A stretch of DNA of 64,000 nucleotides from Blasia pusilla (GCA_050084515.1 CM114274.1:34720001-34784000), one strand, 5' to 3'; positions 9,240-21,002 are shown, numbered from the stretch's first letter. Numbers and translations: made by a program. Notes: generated by a model from the sequence alone, not told the origin.

Positions 9240-10716
9240 ATGGAGACTTGGGAGCCTGTGATAGGTCTCAAGTTGATAGGAGGAGAGCGACGGCGAGTTC
9301 ATAGGTTTCTGAGAGGGCATGTCAGTTGTTTTGCCTTAAGTATGAGAGACTTGGGTACGCTGAAGGGTCTCAGGATACGGATTGAGTTGGCTAGTGATAC
9401 GCCAATCTTTTGTCCACCCTACAGGTATTCGGATATGGAGCAAGCCTTGATTAAGAGCAGGATTCAGGACTTGTTGGAGGCAGAACTTGTGGAGTTATCA
9501 CATGGGGAGTATGCATCTGCCACAATCATGCCGGCAAAGAAGGATATGTATGGCAATTGGACGGATAGGCGGATGTGTGGAGATTACCGTCTTATCAACC
9601 GACAGACGAGGTCAGATCGATACGCCATGCCTACTCCTGAGGAGATCTTTGATGCGGTAGGGCATGCAAAGGTCTTCAGTACTTTAGATCTCCGTGATGG
9701 CTATCATCAACTTTCTATCAGGTTGGAAGACAGGGAGAAGACAACATTCTGGGGGATAGATCGGTTAGGGAGAGATTGCTTGTATCAGTGGCGGTTCTTA
9801 CCATTTGGGTTGAAGAACGCGCCTGCAGAGTTTCAGAGAGTGATGGATAGGAATCTGGATGGCTTGGAGTTTGTACGATGTTACATAGATGATATTCTTA
9901 TCTTCAGTTCCACGGTTGAGGAGCATGAGCGACACCTGGAGGAGGTGTTTCGATGATTGCAGTTACATGGACTGAAGTTACATCCAGAAAAGTGCAGATT
10001 CTTTCAAGAGCAGATTGAGTACTTGGGACACACCATATACCCGAGTAGATTAGGCGTTCAATAGACGAAGGTAGAGGCTATTGCGCAGATTCCACGCCCT
10101 ACAGATGTGAGTCGAGTCCGAGCATTTCTTGGACTGGAGAACTTCTATCGACGGTATGTCAAGAGTTTTAGTGCAATCGCAAAGTCTTTGACCTTGTTGA
10201 AGAGACTTGATCAGGTTTGGTTGTGGGGAGATGATCAGGAGCGAGCATTTCAGAGCTCAGGGCGAGTTGGCGTCCTCACCCATTTCTGAGACCGATTAGG
10301 GTCGCCCATTCCAGTTACATACGGATTGGAGCATGTTGGGTCTAGGAGTAGTGCTTACTCAGAGGGATGACGAGGAGAGGGAGTTCGTTGTGGCTTACGC
10401 GAGCCGATCAAACAACATTGCAGAGGCAAAGTATAGCTCCTACGAGGGAGAGTGCTTGGCTGCAGTGTGGGTCGTGGCCCATTTCAGATGCTATTTATTC
10501 AACAACCCTTTCATACTTATCACTCATCATCAGCCGTTGAGGTGGTTGATGGAGTCCGACACTCTTACGGGAAAGCTTGCAAAGTGAGCTCTATTACTAC
10601 ATGAGTATGAGTTTGAGGTGGTTCATAGGCGAGGTCGGCTGAACCAGGATGCGGATGGGTTGAGTCGTAACCCATGTCCAAGTTAGAGAGACGACACAAG
10701 AGCTCGATGACACGGA
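9240..10716 (+). pseudogene. Ty3/gypsy reverse transcriptase and RNase H
   Basis: RT motifs include RMCGDYRLINRQT, FSTLDLRDGYHQL, FLPFGLKNAPAEFQRVM and the catalytic YIDD (9882-9893). The connection region carries GLKLHPEKCRFF and EYLGH. RNase H starts at HTDWSMLGLGVVLTQ (about 10318-10362) and has YSSYEGECLAAVW and the HQPLRWLM motif. The frame is broken by TAA 9195, TGA 9954 and TAG 10062, a frameshift near 10255-10310, TGA 10585, TAG 10684 and TGA 10708. Most of these fit single C-to-T (or G-to-A) changes. The family assignment is firm; the gene cannot make a full enzyme. Confidence 0.9.
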
Positions 10717-10731
10717 GAGAGTGATGAGGAG

Positions 10732-11142
10732 ATGGTGCCTGGTTGGCATGCATCTGCCTATCTTTGTTGGTTGACTATGGTAGGTCAGCCACAGGTGATG
10801 ACTCCAATGGTGGGGTTGGATGATGAGTCTTTGGATCCGGAGGTCAGTGAGGAGGCGATAGGTGGTCATCATATCCATGACGACGTGGAGGTTGTGGAGT
10901 TCTTGCGCACTAGCATCATAGCGAGCCCAGTGAGTGCTAGGGAGCGGGATCGGATCCTACAGAGAGCCAGGAGGTTCAGGTGGGAGGGGACTCACATTTT
11001 GCGGGTATGGGGAGATGGTAGGATACGAGTGGTACCTCATCCTTCCCAGCGAGCACGTGTAGTGCGACATGCCCATGAGGAGTTGGGACATTTTGGAGTA
11101 AAGCGTACTTACACCTTACTCCAGGTTCAGTATTGGTGGCGC
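10732..11142 (+). pseudogene. Integrase N-terminal part (cut by insertion)
   Basis: The frame carries the first half of the HHCC zinc-binding domain: HAHEELGHFGVKRTY, then QYWWR up to 11142, where the nested element starts. The reading continues at 19619 with GMYTG and reaches the CMVC pair, completing the HHCC module once one GCGC copy is ignored. The upstream part (10732-11000) is a linker of unknown function. Confidence 0.85.
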
Positions 11143-12404
11143 TGTCGTGTCGAGAATCTTTCTTCGAGCAAGGGCAGGCCTTCTAGCTGCGGTAGATGCG
11201 GTCGATGCAAGGTGAACTCTCTAATAAGTTCTCCTTTTTCAATACAAAATTATGATGTACACTCTCCATTCTCTCACGATTGTGTATCACAAATGGAAGT
11301 GCCGAGGCGATCACTTCTTCGTAACATCGGACCCAGAAATTCCTAACTATAAAATCCCTATAAACTATTTTACGTTTGTACACGAGGAAGATAGCACAAC
11401 TAGTGTTAAACCCTACTTGACCAGGCCTATTGACATCCATGGATCGCTATATAAGGACATACAAAGTACAATCCCATGTCCTTCCTTATGTGACGATAGG
11501 AAGAATCAGGAGTTGGAGATTGCATGACCCGGTTCATGAACGCTCCCAAAGTGATAAACTAAATAGCGAGTGAACCAAAGTGCCTATCTACAAAGAGTAC
11601 CTTGACATGGTAAGGATTGAGAAAGGAAAGTCGGGCACACTCGTGCTCCACCCCTATCCATGCTTGATGGACATTCTCTACTCTCCTCAAGAATGGGTTT
11701 TGGCGGAGTTATTCTCCCAAGAGGGGTAATCCACTCTCATGGGAAAGTAACAAGCCAAAACATCCGCTATTTCAGTATGACTAAACTCCTCTCGGTGACA
11801 AACCTCTCATCCCCCCACACACACACCACACTCTAGACACCTCTCGAAGAATAGACCATGATCAAGTTACTCTCCCAAGAGGGGTGATCCACTCTCATTG
11901 GAAGAGCAAGCAATCCCAAAGCCATACACTCAAGAGAGACACGAGAGACTCAAGATGTGGAATAGAAGGTGATGAACCCTTGAAGGTCCCTCCTCTTTAT
12001 ATACTCACAAGGATCCACAAGAGTACAGAAATAGAGCTTATCTTATCTTGTGCCAAATGGTTTCCTCTCAAGGCTTAGCCAATCACATTTTGACACAAGT
12101 AGATTTCCTCTTATCTCTTCCAAAATATCCTCTTTTACCCACATGATATTTTCCAAATTACCCCAACTAACCTAGCCACCAACCAAGACTACTTTTCCTT
12201 TTCATTAAAGCAACTACTTTACTTTTATAAAGTCATCTTTTATTTATTACCCTCCTTTTCCGAAGTTGGGCCGCATAAAGAGGCACCATAAAGAGGTTTA
12301 AACATAACAATCTCCTTTTTCTAAGCCAATTTACTTAATACTAATGAAACTCTATCTAACACTTAATGACGAAGGAGTTTTCAAGTTGATTTTACTATAC
12401 GACA
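11143..12404 (-). repeat. 3' LTR of the nested gypsy element
   Basis: This 1262-bp LTR is nearly identical to 18342-19614. It is bounded by TG...CA and preceded, on the element strand, by a purine-rich tract (minus strand of 12405-12421: GAGTTTGAGGGGTGAA). Confidence 0.95.
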
Positions 12405-12526
12405 TTCACCCCTCAAACTCCGCACATCCTCCGGTATGTGCCCAAAAACATCAAGACTTCTTGCTATAGACTTACTTATGTTGTGCCTCTAGACACATTC
12501 AATCGAAATCAAGAAATCCTTCACGT

Positions 12527-13421
12527 CTACGGAAAATCTTGACCCTTTTTCCAAATGGGCAGCTTGAGAATTGTGCCATCTAGTTCACGTAGTTTGTAAG
12601 TGGCATTGTCAAAAGCAAAGACTACAACATATGGACCAAACCAATGACGTGCAAACTTCTTAATTGTACTATGCTGGTTGTCAAGGTGTTGTCGTGGACC
12701 AAGACCCAATCTCCTTCTCTTATCGGCTCCTTCGAAGTCGATGAGTTTTGTCGGCGTTCCTTATTTTTCAACCTTGCTTCCTTCATTTTGACTAACGCTT
12801 CGCAATATCCTCTTCCCGCTCTAGTTGCTTTGCATTCAAGTGCTAGGAGCTCTTCCCTATTGAGCCCGTCTTCCCGACAAACCCATCCAAGTGGGTATAT
12901 CTCCTTCGCTTTGGCATTATCGGCTTTTGACCTGTCATCAACTCTGTAGGCATGAACCCTGTAACGGTGTTGTGAGTGGTTCTATCTGCCCATAAAGCAA
13001 ATGGAAGTAATCTAGGCCAATCAGCATAACGATCTCCACACGCCTTTACCAATGCTTGAATGATTGGCGGATGTCCCCTTTCGCTCTTGCCGTTTGCCTC
13101 CGGATTCATGGAGGTTGTTAATCTCAACTGGACTCCATATCTCCTGAAGAACTCTCGTGCTTCCTCCGCATTCAACTCACCTCTATCTGCACGGATTCTC
13201 CCGACACTCCCATATCTAGCAACAATATCCTCTAGAATAAAACGACATATAGGCTCTGTTGTTTTAGCCCGTAAAGCCCTCCCTTCTACAAAGTTGGACA
13301 ACTCTTCTCGTGCTAGGACCAGGTAACGCATTCCCCAAAGACCTAGTGGCATAGCAACTAGATCTATAACCCATTGATGATGAATAGACAAAGGATACGT
13401 GGGTTTAAGTCCATCTCTCAC
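12527..13421 (-). pseudogene. Integrase of the nested gypsy element
   Basis: 13421-12843 holds the DDE core: QWVIDLVAMP (first Asp), IRADRGELNAEEA (second Asp) and EANGKSERGH (Glu). 12709-12527 holds the GPY/F module (KKFARHWFGPYVVV ... TYKLRELDG), which closes gypsy integrases. One frame change separates the two. No chromodomain follows before the polypurine tract. Confidence 0.87.
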
Positions 13422-13510
13422 CCTGATTTTTGATTGAAACTAACATTCAACACACGACCCAACATATCTCTCAACATCCTTATATAGGCCTTTCCACCAA
13501 TACCTCTCTT

Positions 13511-15330
13511 TTATCTTGGTGAAAGTTGCCCAAGTACCTCTGTGATGACTTGCCCATAAAGAATTGTGGAATTCTTTGAGCACTTGCATTTTGTCCCATT
13601 GTCATCCACCACCCTCAAGGGCATTCCATCTTTCCTCTTTGGCCTTTTCCAAAGATATCCATCTTGTAGTAGATAGCCATACGCCTTGTGCCGAATCTCC
13701 TTGAAGAACTTTTCTGTCCACCCTCCATCTCTTTGCAGAGTGCTTAAATAGCGCCCAATTTCTTTTAACCTGCCCTCATACAAATCCTCTTTGAAGGCTA
13801 GAACATCCTCTATGCCACCTCGTTCTTGAGATAACACTTGCCACACATGTGCATCATCCTCATCTATCTCAGTTGCCTCCATATCTTCTTCTTGACTAAA
13901 CCTAGCTCTAGACAACATGTCAGCAACTGAGTTCTCTTTCCCACCTATATGCTTCAATTGTGGATTCAAGGACCTAATGTAGGCTATCCAACATAGCATG
14001 GTTATATCTGGAGTTGTACAATTCGCAATCATACCTAACAAAGGTAGACAATCAACCTCAAGCAATACATAGGCTCCCATAAGATACTCCTTCTCAGCTT
14101 TCATTGCAGTTACAACTCCCCAAAGCTCCCTCTTTACCCGAGGGTACCTCCTCTGTCGTTAAAATGCGTGTCTGAGCTCCAAACCTTGTTGCAAATCTTC
14201 TTCCTTCGCGTCATCACGCCTAACCGCCCATCCGATAGCAATAGGGCTAGTGTCCACTTTCGATGATGATAATAGGTCGTCGTATTCAGTAGCCCATTTG
14301 TCGTAAAAACAGTGGCGACTTCAATGCCTCCTTCAAGCTGCATCATTCTTTGCTCTTTGCTTCTTCTCCCAAGTGAACTTCTTCTTCTTTCTCAACAACT
14401 CATACAAAGGATCAGATATGTGGCCAAAATGAGGAATCCACACCGATAGAACACACAAGCTCCTAAAAACCTTCTCACTTCGCCGGTGGCGTTTTGCATT
14501 CTCGTATCCTCCCAATGACATCAACTTTTTGGATTTGGTTTTCGCCAAACTCTCCACAAAGATGACCCACTACCACAAGTGAGGAACCCCAAATCTACAC
14601 TTTTCTCCGAAAGAGTAAGATTGACCTCTTCTAGTCTTGTTAGGATCATATCCACATCTCGAATATGATCAGACACAAACTTTCTACACCCATCTTTCAC
14701 AACCCTCTCAATCCTATCTTCTATTGCACACCCCTTTATAGGGATATCATCTACAAAAGGAATGGTTTTCTCAGGAATGAACTCTCTCAAGATCTTATTC
14801 ATTGCACTCTGCATGTGAGCGACATAATTTGTTGCTCCTTGAGGTAATGTGCACATTCTTACAAGCCCAAGTGGAGTGCGCATAGTGGTAATATCTGTAC
14901 TCTCTGTAGCTCATTGGAATTGATCATATCCTGAGTGCAAATCTCCTATAGAATAGATAGCACGGGCTGCAAAAGCTTCTGCGACTTCATCTATCCTAGG
15001 CCCTGCTCCCATATTTCGAATGGTCACCTTATTTACCGGTTGCATATCTTGAATGAACCGGAGAGCTCCTGATTTCTTCGGCACAATGAACCATCGACTC
15101 GAGTAAGGCCCGATAGATGGCTCTAAGATACCCATCTGCATCTTCTCCTTCAATAACTCAATCAGCTTGAGAATCATAGCTCGTGGTACTGGTATGGGTT
15201 TCAAATCCCAAGGCACATGTGGAACTCTGAAAATTACCATCGGTGCCACCACACTCGTGTTTACAGAACCAATTTCTTGTGTAGTAAAAGAGAAAGCCTT
15301 ACCATGTCTCCTTAACATCTCCGAAAGCAT
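13511..15330 (-). pseudogene. Reverse transcriptase and RNase H of the nested gypsy element
   Basis: RT starts with EPSIGPYSSRWFIVPKKSG and LRFIQDMQPVNKVTIRN, then GDLHSGYDQFQ, a TGA where Trp fits (about 14911), the PLGLVRM and LPQGATNYVAHMQ blocks and the catalytic FVDD. RNase H is in shifted frames around 14000-14350 and ends with GGKENSVADMLSRA. The IN N-terminal part follows (GYLLQDGYLWKR). Frameshifts are frequent. Confidence 0.85.
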
Positions 15331-15982
15331 TTTCTTTCAATTTCGTGAGAAACTCACCCCTCCGATTTGCAGGCGATCTAGCGTCTCTTACGTGAACTTG
15401 TGTCCTATCTTCTTGACATCCCTTGAGACTTGGCTCCATTGATGCACGTTCTACTTGTCTCCCACAACCCTCTGGTAGTTGAGTAGCCATTGGTTTCACC
15501 TTCCAAGACCCTTTGTCTTGTATTTTGTGTGCACTTGTGCCTCCATGGGATGTTCGTCGGACTCACACCCGTGCCCATCCGCTTCCTTCTCCGTAGATTC
15601 ACATTCATTTTCTCCTTCCATGAACCTTGATATCTCTTCATGCAACTCACGAGTAAATTGCAATCACACTTCTATCAGCGAATCGGTGTTCATGCAGGTA
15701 AACACCTCTTCAAGACTATCTCCAAAACCCTCTTCTTCATACATCCCACTAATGAACTCTTCATCTAATAGAATACCCTCACATTTTAACAAACCCTCCT
15801 TTTTTTTTTTTATAAAAGCGTCTTTTCTTTTCATTCATTTCTTTCATCATTTGGAATCTATTAGACCACGAAGAAAAACATTGAGAAAACCACACCTAAA
15901 CATATATGATTCTTCCCCTCTACTAGCGGAAGACTCTTTCTATTCTCTGCACCCCCATATTCCCGCTCTATAGGAGTGCTAA

Positions 15983-17179
15983 CTAAAAATCCGAAAACTC
16001 TTTCTCTACCTTCATAGGACCATCTCTCAACTTCTCTCTATTCCTTTCATGACCTATTCGTACAGTAAGGAATTGAACTGATCTTGTTCCATCCTGACTT
16101 CTAATACGGGCATAATGAGATCCATCATCCATGACTTTGGTCTCCATTCTAGATGCTGTGATGTAAGGTTGCCCAAGAATCATAGGATAAGCAGCTCCAT
16201 TCTGAACAAAGAAATTTTGCTCAATCAACACATTTCCGATACGAGTTTTGACGGATGGACAAGCACCATAGAGTTCACCTTTTTGGTTGTTAGCCGCTCG
16301 TAGTACCCATCCATGCCCTGTATCAATTGGCCACATCCCTTTGTCGTACACACTTCGCGACATGATGTTGATCTCCGAACCATGATCAACGAGAGCCAGA
16401 ACTGACTCTTGAAGAGAGCCAAGTCGAACTCTAGCCTCGTCGTTGCCGCGCCAATATGATCGAGAATAGTGTCCACCATTATGCCTTTCTTCACTTCGTT
16501 CTGTCAAGGCTTCTCCTACTCTCGCCTCTTTTCCCCGTAAGTCAAGCTTTTGTCCAAACACTTGGCAAAGCTCTTCATCTTCTTCTTCTGTGATGTCAGT
16601 ATCCAAAGCTCTCACCATCACCATATCTGCAGTCATCTGCCTCTTCCTTTTGATCACATCTATGATCAACTCATGAAAGTCACGTTTGGCTATGCCCAAG
16701 ACTTCCCTCAAAGAAAACTCTATTTTTGCATCCAAAATCCTCTCCTCAAGAATCTCCTTTAAATTCGTGCTTGTCTCTATATCAGACTGCAACTTGTATG
16801 TAGGAGTCTTACCCTTGGTCTTCTGGGAAGACCTTGATTCTTTCTCCTTCATTCCACCTTCTTTCATTTGAGAATCCATCATAGATTCAGATGTAGAAGG
16901 CCATTCTTCTCTTGACGGTTGCGCCTCTAGTTGCCCTTTCCTTCTTATGGTCCTCGCTCTTCTTGCAGCTTCCTCGAGATCAGCACCATCATTGTTGCGT
17001 CTCCTCTTCTCCTCCACACTAGCATCTTGCCAACTCACATGTTTCTCTTGTGCTAGGTATGCTTTAACACACCCAAACTTCCTTTGGATCATCCCATCCA
17101 GGATGACGGATAGTCTCGCCCCTCGTATCATCACTTCTCGAGGAAATTCTAATGATTCACTTTTTAGCTCTGGATACAA
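15983..17179 (-). CDS. Gag-protease segment of the nested gypsy element
   Basis: This 398-codon open frame has a charged linker (KRRRNNDG, RRARTIRRKG) and then an aspartic protease with the active-site sequence ALVDHGSEINIMS (about 16365-16400), the DHG form in place of the usual D-S/T-G. The flap and C-terminal signature follow in the NGAAYPMILGQPYI region. In a living copy it would process the polyprotein. A TAG just upstream, where Gln fits (KEK-stop-KR), separates it from gag. Confidence 0.8.
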   Translation of the reverse strand: MYPELKSESLEFPREVMIRGARLSVILDGMIQRKFGCVKAYLAQEKHVSWQDASVEEKRRRNNDGADLEEAARRARTIRRKGQLEAQPSREEWPSTSESMMDSQMKEGGMKEKESRSSQKTKGKTPTYKLQSDIETSTNLKEILEERILDAKIEFSLREVLGIAKRDFHELIIDVIKRKRQMTADMVMVRALDTDITEEEDEELCQVFGQKLDLRGKEARVGEALTERSEERHNGGHYSRSYWRGNDEARVRLGSLQESVLALVDHGSEINIMSRSVYDKGMWPIDTGHGWVLRAANNQKGELYGACPSVKTRIGNVLIEQNFFVQNGAAYPMILGQPYITASRMETKVMDDGSHYARIRSQDGTRSVQFLTVRIGHERNREKLRDGPMKVEKEFSDF

Positions 17180-17339
17180 TAGGCGCTTCTACTTTTCTTT
17201 GCAAAGGTATCGAGAATCTAATGTCATAGTGGCAACTCCTACTTGACTTCTCACTAAGCCTTTCATACCTCCTCTACCAAAGTTGGTATTCAACGGCATA
17301 CCATCTGCGTTGAATGAATCTTCCCATCTTTGAAGTTTA

Positions 17340-18303
17340 CTATTCCATTTCTAAGAGCTTCTGAAAATTCCTCACATTCTCGCGTTGATGCTCAACACTA
17401 TCATACCATATACATCTTCTCACAAAGTTCTTACTTGTTGAAGGAGCACCAACACTAGGATTCCTATCAAGTTTAAGCTCAGCCATTTCTACTCTCAACT
17501 CTCTCAAACCTTTCACCAACTCATCAATGGTAGAATCTTCAAGCTTTCTTTGGCATGGGCTTAGGCAATGGATTTGAAATTGGTACCTCCGACTTGAAAT
17601 CTGCGGTTCTACCTCTACTGCCGACTTTGCTTTGTGAGGATAGCAATGACTTCTTCCACTTTCTTCCAATTAGTGCTTACACCTCCTTCTTCATTCTTGT
17701 CCGCCAACATTATGAAAAGCTTGTCCTCCAAGTTCTCATCCGCCTCAAGGAATAACTCGGTTTTCCTCAAGTCTAGAGTTGCCCTTTCGATGAGGAGAAA
17801 GCTGAAAAAAACCGCTTCTCAAACTCACGCAACAACTCATTTGGAGTCATTCCTTTCCTTGGACGTTGCTCTATCCATTCTAGAAAACTCCTCTTAGTCA
17901 CCCGATCCACATCATCATCGAAGAATTCTCCTTTCAAAGAACAGCTGTTCGTACTCCTCCCATGAGGTTGGATTTTTCTGCTCTCAACTTCTTTACTTGA
18001 CTACGGATCTGGTATTACTGGCTAACTCAAAACTTGACACCATATCACCTTCGAATTTACGGTTTACCTCCATCTCACAAACGCTCTCGAACATACTTGG
18101 TGATGATCCCGCCATCAAATCTCCCCCAACTTCTTCACAATCGCTTGAGAGCCCTTGTTGATCTTTGCTCTCCGATGTGAACTCCTCCTTGTTGGCTCAA
18201 CAATGTTGTCAAAGTTCAGAAGAAGATCCTCGGCTCCCCGAGTTCCCATTGATGAAGTACTCCCAAAAGTAGTCATCTTGATACGACTCCAACTTGCAAA
18301 CAT
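17340..18303 (-). pseudogene. Gag of the nested gypsy element
   Basis: Fragments in several frames include an acidic/basic region with TKRSFLEWIEQRPRKGM and ELLREFEKRF, typical of plant gypsy capsid. A degenerate zinc-knuckle-like stretch begins RRCIWYDSVEHQ, where the usual second Cys is Tyr. Frameshifts and stops break it. Confidence 0.7.
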
Positions 18304-18341
18304 AAACTACCGCCTCAAAGAGCTCTCGTGGAGGCACCATT

Positions 18342-19614
18342 TGTCGTGTCGAGAATCTTTTTCGAGCAAGGCGGGCCTTCTAGCTCGGTAGATGCGGTCG
18401 ATGCAAGGTGAACTCTCTAATAAGTTCTCCTTTTTCAATACAAAATTATGATGTACACTCTCCATTCTCTCACGACAGGTATCACAAATGGAAGTGCCGA
18501 GGCGATCACTTCTTCGTAACATCGGACCCCAAAATTCCTAACTATAAAATCCCTATAAACTATTTTACGTTTGTACACGAGGAAGATAGCACAACTAGTG
18601 TTAAACCCTACTTGACTAGGCCTATTGACATCCATGGATCGCTATATAAGGACATACAAAGTACAATCCCATGTCCTTCCTTATGTGACGATAGGAAGAA
18701 TCACCGGAGTTGGAGATTGCATGACCTGGTTCATGAACGCCTCCCCAAAGTGATAAACTAAATAGCGAGTGAACCAGTGCCTATCTACAAAGAGTACCTT
18801 GACATGGTAAGGATTGAGGAAAGGAAAGTCGGGCACAGCTCGTGCTCCACCCCTATCCATGCTTGACAGACATTCTCTACTCTCCTCAAGAATGGGTTTT
18901 GGCGGAGTTATTCTCCCAAGAGGGGTAATCCACTCTCATTGGGAAAGTAACAAGCCAAAACATCCGCTATTTCAGTATGACTAAACTCCTCTACGGTGAC
19001 AAACCTCTCATCCCCCCCACACACACACACCACACTCTAGACACCTCTCGAAGAATAGACCATGATCAAGTTACTCTCCCAAGAGGGGTGATCCACTCTC
19101 ATTGGAAGAGCAAGCAATCCCAAAGCCATACACTCAAGAGAGACACGAGAGACTCAAGATGTGGAATAGAAGGTGATGAACCCTTGAAGGTCCCTCCTCT
19201 TTATATACTCACAAGGGATCCACAAGAGTACGAAATAGAGCTTATCTTATCTTGTGCCAAATGGTTTCCTCTCAAGGCTTAGCCAATCACATTTTGACAC
19301 AAGTAGATTTCCTCTTATCTCTTCCAAAATATCCTCTTTTACCCACATGATATTTTCCAAATTACCCCAACTAACCTAGCCACCAACCAAGACTACTTTT
19401 CCTTTTCATTAAAGCAACTACTTTACTTTTATAAAGTCATCTTTTATTTATTACCTCCTTTTCCTGAAGTTGGGCCCGCATAAAAGAGGCACCATAAAGA
19501 GGTTTAAACATAACAATCTCCTTTTTCTAAGCCAATTTACTTAATACTAATGAAACTCTATCTAACACTTAATGACGAAGGAGTTTACACACTGGTTGAT
19601 TTTACTATACGACA
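18342..19614 (-). repeat. 5' LTR of the nested gypsy element, with primer site
   Basis: This 1273-bp LTR matches 11143-12404. On the minus strand it ends CGACA, followed after two bases by TGGTGCCTCC, the usual position and start (TGG) of a tRNA primer binding site. I cannot name the tRNA. Confidence 0.93.
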
Positions 19615-20772
19615 GCGCGGCATGTATACTGGGGTCCAGCAGTTTGTGGCCAGATGTATGGTATGTGACAGAGTGCGAGCATCCTTCAATGCTTCCACTC
19701 CGTAGTTACATCCTTTGCCGATTATGGGTTTAGGTTATCGGTGGAGTTTAGACTTTGCGGGACCTTTGCCATTGACGGGGCGTCATCATAGGTACGTGTT
19801 GGTCATGGTGGAACATTTCTCCAAGTGGATAGAGTTGGTGGCACTACCGGACAAGGTGAGCGAGGGAACAGCTTATGCGTTTCTAGATCGTGTGCTTAGT
19901 CACTTTGGTGCACCGGCGGAGGTTTTGACTGACCAGGGTACCGAGTTCAGGGGAGAGTTTCAGGCCTTGTGTGATCAGGCGCTGATAGATCACCGCACCA
20001 CGTCCAAAGATCATTCTGAGGCGGATGGATTGGCGGAGAGAGTGGTATAGACGGTGAAGAGAGGATTGCGCAAGTATGGCTTGCAGCGAGGACAGTTGAG
20101 GGAGTGGGACCTATAGTTGCCATGGTTGGCTATGGGTTATCGCTTTAGTCGGTAGGCATCCTTGGTGTCATTTTCACCGTACTTTTTGCTCTTTGGGAGA
20201 GAGCCAGATTTACCTGCAGCCATTCGACGTGACATGGAGGAGGTGTTAGATCTTGATGATCCAGATGTGTGGGTACAAGCATGTTCTCAGAGGGCAGAGG
20301 TTTTTCGTAGAGTTATGCCTATGGCCTTTGAGAACTTAGCTATTGCTCACCATAAAGATACATTGAGGTACGCGACCATTCGTGGAGGAGGTTATCGTCT
20401 TGGAGGGATTAGGAGGTTTCATCCTGGAGATTACGTGTATTTACAACAGGCGGCACCCACGACGCTAGATGTCACTGTAGGGCGCACAATCCTACGTGTG
20501 CGCGAGGTATTACCGACCGGAGTCCTCATGTTGGAGGGACGGGATGGTATGGTTTGGAAGGATCATGTGCGCAATTGTGCACCATGTCATCTTCCGAACG
20601 TAGACGAGATAGTGGTACCTGCAGGCTTGAGGTGTATGTTGTGCGGATCTACGAGAGGTGCAGCCACCATGTTGGTATGTGATGGTTGTTCTCGAGGATG
20701 GCATATGTCATGTCTGACTCCCCTCTTGATGTGGTTCCCACGGGACAATGGATGTGTCCGAGATGTGTATAA
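19615..20772 (+). pseudogene. Integrase core with C-terminal PHD finger
   Basis: After the insertion the frame gives CMVCDRV, then the DDE core: SLDFAGPLP (first Asp, 19751-19753), VLTDQGTEF (second Asp, 19931-19933) and the Glu in DGLAER. Stops TAG 19703, 20048, 20114 and 20153 all sit where Gln (CAG) fits. HPGDYVYLQQ belongs to the C-terminal domain. A PHD-type zinc finger follows, starting at 20633: CMLC, VCDGC, GWHMSC, then GQWMCPRC in the next frame, ending at TAA 20770-20772. A one-base loss in the C-run near 20719-20724 explains the shift. PHD fingers read histone H3 tails. In chromoviruses a chromodomain takes this position and guides insertion, so a targeting role is an inference. 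Confidence 0.85.
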
Positions 20773-20839
20773 GGTAGTAGGTCATGTCAGAGAGATATGA
20801 TATTTTCTATCTGGAGTTGGGGAGATCCAATTTCCAGCT

Positions 20840-21000
20840 AGGGGGGCGGTTGTGTGATCTCCATGTATATGTATGAGTTGATTTTTGTACATGTGTGGAT
20901 CGACCCGTGTGTGGGAAAGATCAATGTTGTGGGGTGTAGATGTGACTAGCGATGTATGTTGTGTAGCGATATGTATGCGCACGATAACTTGGTCTTTATC
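20840..21000 (+). repeat. Polypurine tract and probable 3' LTR start
   Basis: AGGGGGGCGG (20840-20849) shortly after the PHD stop is a typical plus-strand primer tract. The next bases, TGTGTGATCT from 20851, would start the 3' LTR. The stretch to about 21000 does not match the 5' leader, so the LTR is probably truncated where the hAT-like sequence begins. Confidence 0.45.
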
Positions 21001-21002
21001 AT

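Larger units (their letters stand above)
11143..19614 (-). mobile_element. Complete nested Ty3/gypsy element
   Basis: Two near-identical LTRs (11143-12404 and 18342-19614) start TGTCGTGTCG and end ACGACA on the plus strand, enclosing minus-strand gag, protease, RT-RNase H and integrase. Flanks show the 4-bp duplication GCGC (11139-11142 and 19615-19618). Removing the element and one GCGC restores the host integrase reading frame across the junction (YWWR-GMYTG), which proves insertion into the older element. Many LTR differences are single-base indels. Confidence 0.95.
6957..21000 (+). mobile_element. Ty3/gypsy element with DNMT3-like methyltransferase and PHD finger, interrupted
   Basis: The order on the plus strand is TATA-bearing leader, DNMT3-like methyltransferase (to 9184), reverse transcriptase and RNase H (9240-10716), integrase (10732-11142, resuming at 19615) and PHD finger (to 20772), then a purine tract. 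RT before integrase is the Ty3/gypsy order. The interval 11143-19614 is a later insertion of another element. Boundaries are uncertain: I could not match a 5' LTR against the sequence after 20850, so both ends may be truncated. No zinc-knuckle gag and no aspartic protease were found. Stops and small indels show it is non-functional. Confidence 0.8.
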
